A stretch of 60,000 nt of DNA from assembly GCA_905221605.1 (NCBI GenBank), contig CAJNDS010002647.1, forward strand, positions 1 through 60,000, read 5' to 3'. The DNA is from Symbiodinium natans (Eukaryota > Sar > Dinophyceae > Suessiales > Symbiodiniaceae). The position numbers and the translations under genes were made by a program. The notes under the pieces were generated by a model. It ran no database searches. It was not told the DNA's origin and saw only the letters and a program-made list of their open reading frames with translations. Shown one piece after another: positions 57,903 through 60,000 of the stretch. Each line of letters starts with the position of its first letter. Position 1 is the first letter of the stretch.

Positions 57903-58345
57903 CAATGAATGAGTGAATGAGTGAATCAGTGAATGAGTGAATGAGTGAATGAGTGAATGAGTGAATGAGTGAATGAAGGAATGGGTGAATGAAGGAATGA
58001 AGAATGAAGGAATGAAGGAATGAAGGAATGAAGGAATGAAGGAATGAAGGAATGAAGGAATGAAGGAATGAAGGAATGAAGGAATGAAGGAATGAAGGAA
58101 TGAAGGAATGAAGGAATGAAGGAATGAAGGAATGAAGGAATGAAGGAATGAAGGAATGAGTGAATGAGTGAATGAAGGAATGAGTGAATGAAGGAATGAA
58201 GGAATGAGTGAATGAAGGAATGAAGGAATGAGTGAATGAGTGAATGAGTGAATGAGTGAATGAAGGAATGAAGGCATGAAGGCATGAAGGCATGAAGGCA
58301 GGAAGGACGGACGGAAGGAAGGAAGGAGTGAATGAATGAACGGTG
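57903..58345. repeat. Octanucleotide satellite (GAATGAGT / GAATGAAG)
   Basis: About 440 bases of 8-bp units of two alternating types arranged in blocks: GAATGAGT at both ends, a long homogeneous GAATGAAG core, and GGAAGGAC at the far end. The Phe/Ile/His/Ser minus frames through it are artefacts. Confidence 0.95.
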
Positions 58346-58974
58346 GTTAAACGACCACCAAGGTTGCCCTAGCAAACAACGGGGATAACGAAAGCTAGCC
58401 TGGATTCTGGGCGACGATCTCGCCCCCCTCCTCCCTCCCTTGGTTCCGCCCCTCCTCTTCACCTTCTTCCTCTCCCCTTCTCCTCCCCCATTCAGCTTCT
58501 GCTAATCCATCTGACCTGCTTGTTGTTTTACACTCGCAATCGACACTGCAGATTATCTCTCTCTTATACGCTATGTACCCTTTTCCAAATCCATATTTAC
58601 CTGTGCACCCTGTCTATACCCCATAAGTATAACCTACACACTCTATCTGCAAATTCATCCAATATACCCCCATGCGCCACGCCCCCACTGCCCAGTTCCC
58701 ATCGCTCTGACCGCGCAACATCCAAAGCACACGCTTTTAGGCATCTTTCGGCCTTATCTCTATGGACTTCGCAGTCCGCTTCTGAACAATTGCGAGTAAC
58801 CCGATGGACTGCGCGCTGATCCGAAGCTGACGCTCCAGAACCAGCGCTGTTCCGGCCTCTAAATTTTGCGTTTTCTGGGGCATGTCTGTCAAAAACATGC
58901 CAGAACATAATGGCGTGCTATGCGAAGACTCTCTGAACATCTGACTGTTGCCTTGAGTCGCTTCTGCAAGCTAC

Positions 58975-59095
58975 GTAAAATGGCCGTGGGGTCTGTCAAA
59001 CCCCCCATGACTCCTCCGACCTCCAGTGATGAAGTGAGAGCAGCACAAAGCCCAGCATAGGCCAAGCCCGCCCAGAAGATGATTTTCCTGCAATG
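58975..59095 (-). CDS. Possible membrane-segment exon
   Basis: After the acceptor TTTGCATTGCAG the frame reads 'KIIFWAGLAYAGLCAALTS' then 'GGVMGGLTDPTAILR'. It ends at a GT donor (TTAC|GTAGC). One hydrophobic helix is likely. No family is recognised. Confidence 0.38.
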
Positions 59096-59249
59096 CAAAA
59101 ATCGCACTTGCTCTCTCACCAATACTCGAAGCCACTTTCCTGTTTTTCTCTTCTTCTCTCCTGGCTCTCTCTTTCTGGCTTCGAGGGCGCAGCCTCCCGT
59201 GCAGTTCGTGCCCCGGTTCTGAAATGTCCAGTGGTCCATACAGTTGAGA

Positions 59250-60000
59250 AGGCCCGCCCGTGCAAGTATGGTAGCTCATGGCATCTCCCCACCGCCGCTT
59301 CGGCTCTCTCGCCGAGCCCCAGGAATCTCCAGCAGGCTTGGATCACATTTAGGATGGCACTCCCCTTCTTACGTCAGAGCAAAGCTGACCCGTGCAAAAA
59401 ACAATGTGTGTTGATTTCCTTCCCGCCTTTGCCACGCTTTTCAAGTCTGGCCTTCCCCTCAGTTAGACAAACAAGCACTATATAGCTATCAGATGGTTTG
59501 AGTAGGTTTGAGTGGGGCTGGATGTATCGACACGAACTCAACGGAACTGACGCCCCTCGAGTTCTACACCGGCCAGTTCTCTCTCCCCGCCGCTGCATGC
59601 ATGCCATTGACTTTCCAAATTTCCAATGCAGGGTGCAAGGGCAGCAGGCCAGGTACGGAAAGCCTGCGAGAACTACGACGTGGTGACCCGCATGAGTAAG
59701 GCCTTCCCAAAAAATGCTCGTCAATTGGTTGAATGCTTCTCTTTACACCCCTCCCCTGTCCCATGCCGCCTTTGGTGAGGAGCCTGGCAAGTTCAAGTGA
59801 AAGGAGCCGTGCGAAAAATTTCATTGGGTGTCCAACGAAATCCCCTGGTACAAACTCTCAAAGTGTGTCAACGGCATCGGGCAGGTCGAGGTCGTTTTTT
59901 GGAGCCTTTGAGCCTACAGCATCAGGCGAGTCTTGGTCGTGGATCGTTGTGGAAAAACCAAAAGGAACCCAACGGCCTGTAAAGAAGCGACTAAAGGTCC
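59250..60000. other. Window end with no supported gene
   Basis: Frames on both strands are short and have no recognised domain. Confidence 0.35.

Noticed and set aside
57888-58462. Phe/Ile/His/Ser repeat protein
   Set aside because: Octanucleotide satellite read in frame; all three minus frames give the same style of peptide.
1-60000. Spliced-leader gene or its relict sequence
   Set aside because: I looked for the dinoflagellate leader core (GTAGCCATTTTGGCTCAAG) and its complement and saw no convincing match.

Overview
The window looks like nuclear DNA of a dinoflagellate, most probably a Symbiodiniaceae-type alga. Four observations support this. A pentatricopeptide-repeat protein carries the 'YNxxISACEKxxxWxxAL' repeat style typical of that group. 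Introns mostly begin with GC, sometimes GA, and less often GT. The recognisable genes lie head-to-tail on one strand. The spacers are full of long simple-sequence tracts. There is no operon structure, no rRNA, no intact tRNA and no CRISPR array. I found no recognisable transposase or reverse transcriptase.

Long open frames are rare because exons are tiny, often 19-66 bases, so most coding content shows only when short frames are joined across splice sites. Every gene that I can name is on the minus strand. From high to low coordinate these are: an ankyrin-repeat gene (about 52.35-51.0 kb), a membrane protein with a PAS sensor domain (about 50.5-48.6 kb), a PPR protein with about 15 repeats in two exons (42.3-40.4 kb), and a multi-EF-hand calcium-binding protein in many micro-exons (about 28.9-23.7 kb). 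Further minus-strand islands look coding but are unnamed: 58.97-59.10, 56.2-57.46, 54.98-55.67, 52.95-53.75, 45.96-46.74, 43.05-44.04, 36.5-37.5, 34.87-35.13, 30.99-31.32, 20.7-21.07, 15.4-15.7, 11.2-11.4 and 7.25-8.65 kb. Several of the last group read as helical or coiled-coil protein and may belong to one or more long genes.

Layout: 0.1-0.66 kb is a 14-bp minisatellite. 0.9-1.2 kb holds three copies of an AAAATTCC-N-GGAATTTT palindrome. 1.3-3.1 kb and about 29.1-30.9 kb are AT-richer islands without recognisable genes. 4.2 kb has a perfect 31-bp hairpin. 5.2, 6.7, 7.0-7.2, 18.15-18.37, 37.2-37.3 and 57.9-58.35 kb hold pyrimidine, purine or octanucleotide tracts. 18.46-18.78 kb holds a degenerate repeat family around a tRNA-like (SINE-head-like) segment.

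The genes do not form an obvious pathway. Each looks like a member of a large dinoflagellate family: organelle RNA binding (PPR), calcium sensing (EF-hand), membrane-linked sensing (PAS) and protein-protein interaction (ankyrin). Gene ends, first exons and many internal exons remain unresolved without transcripts.
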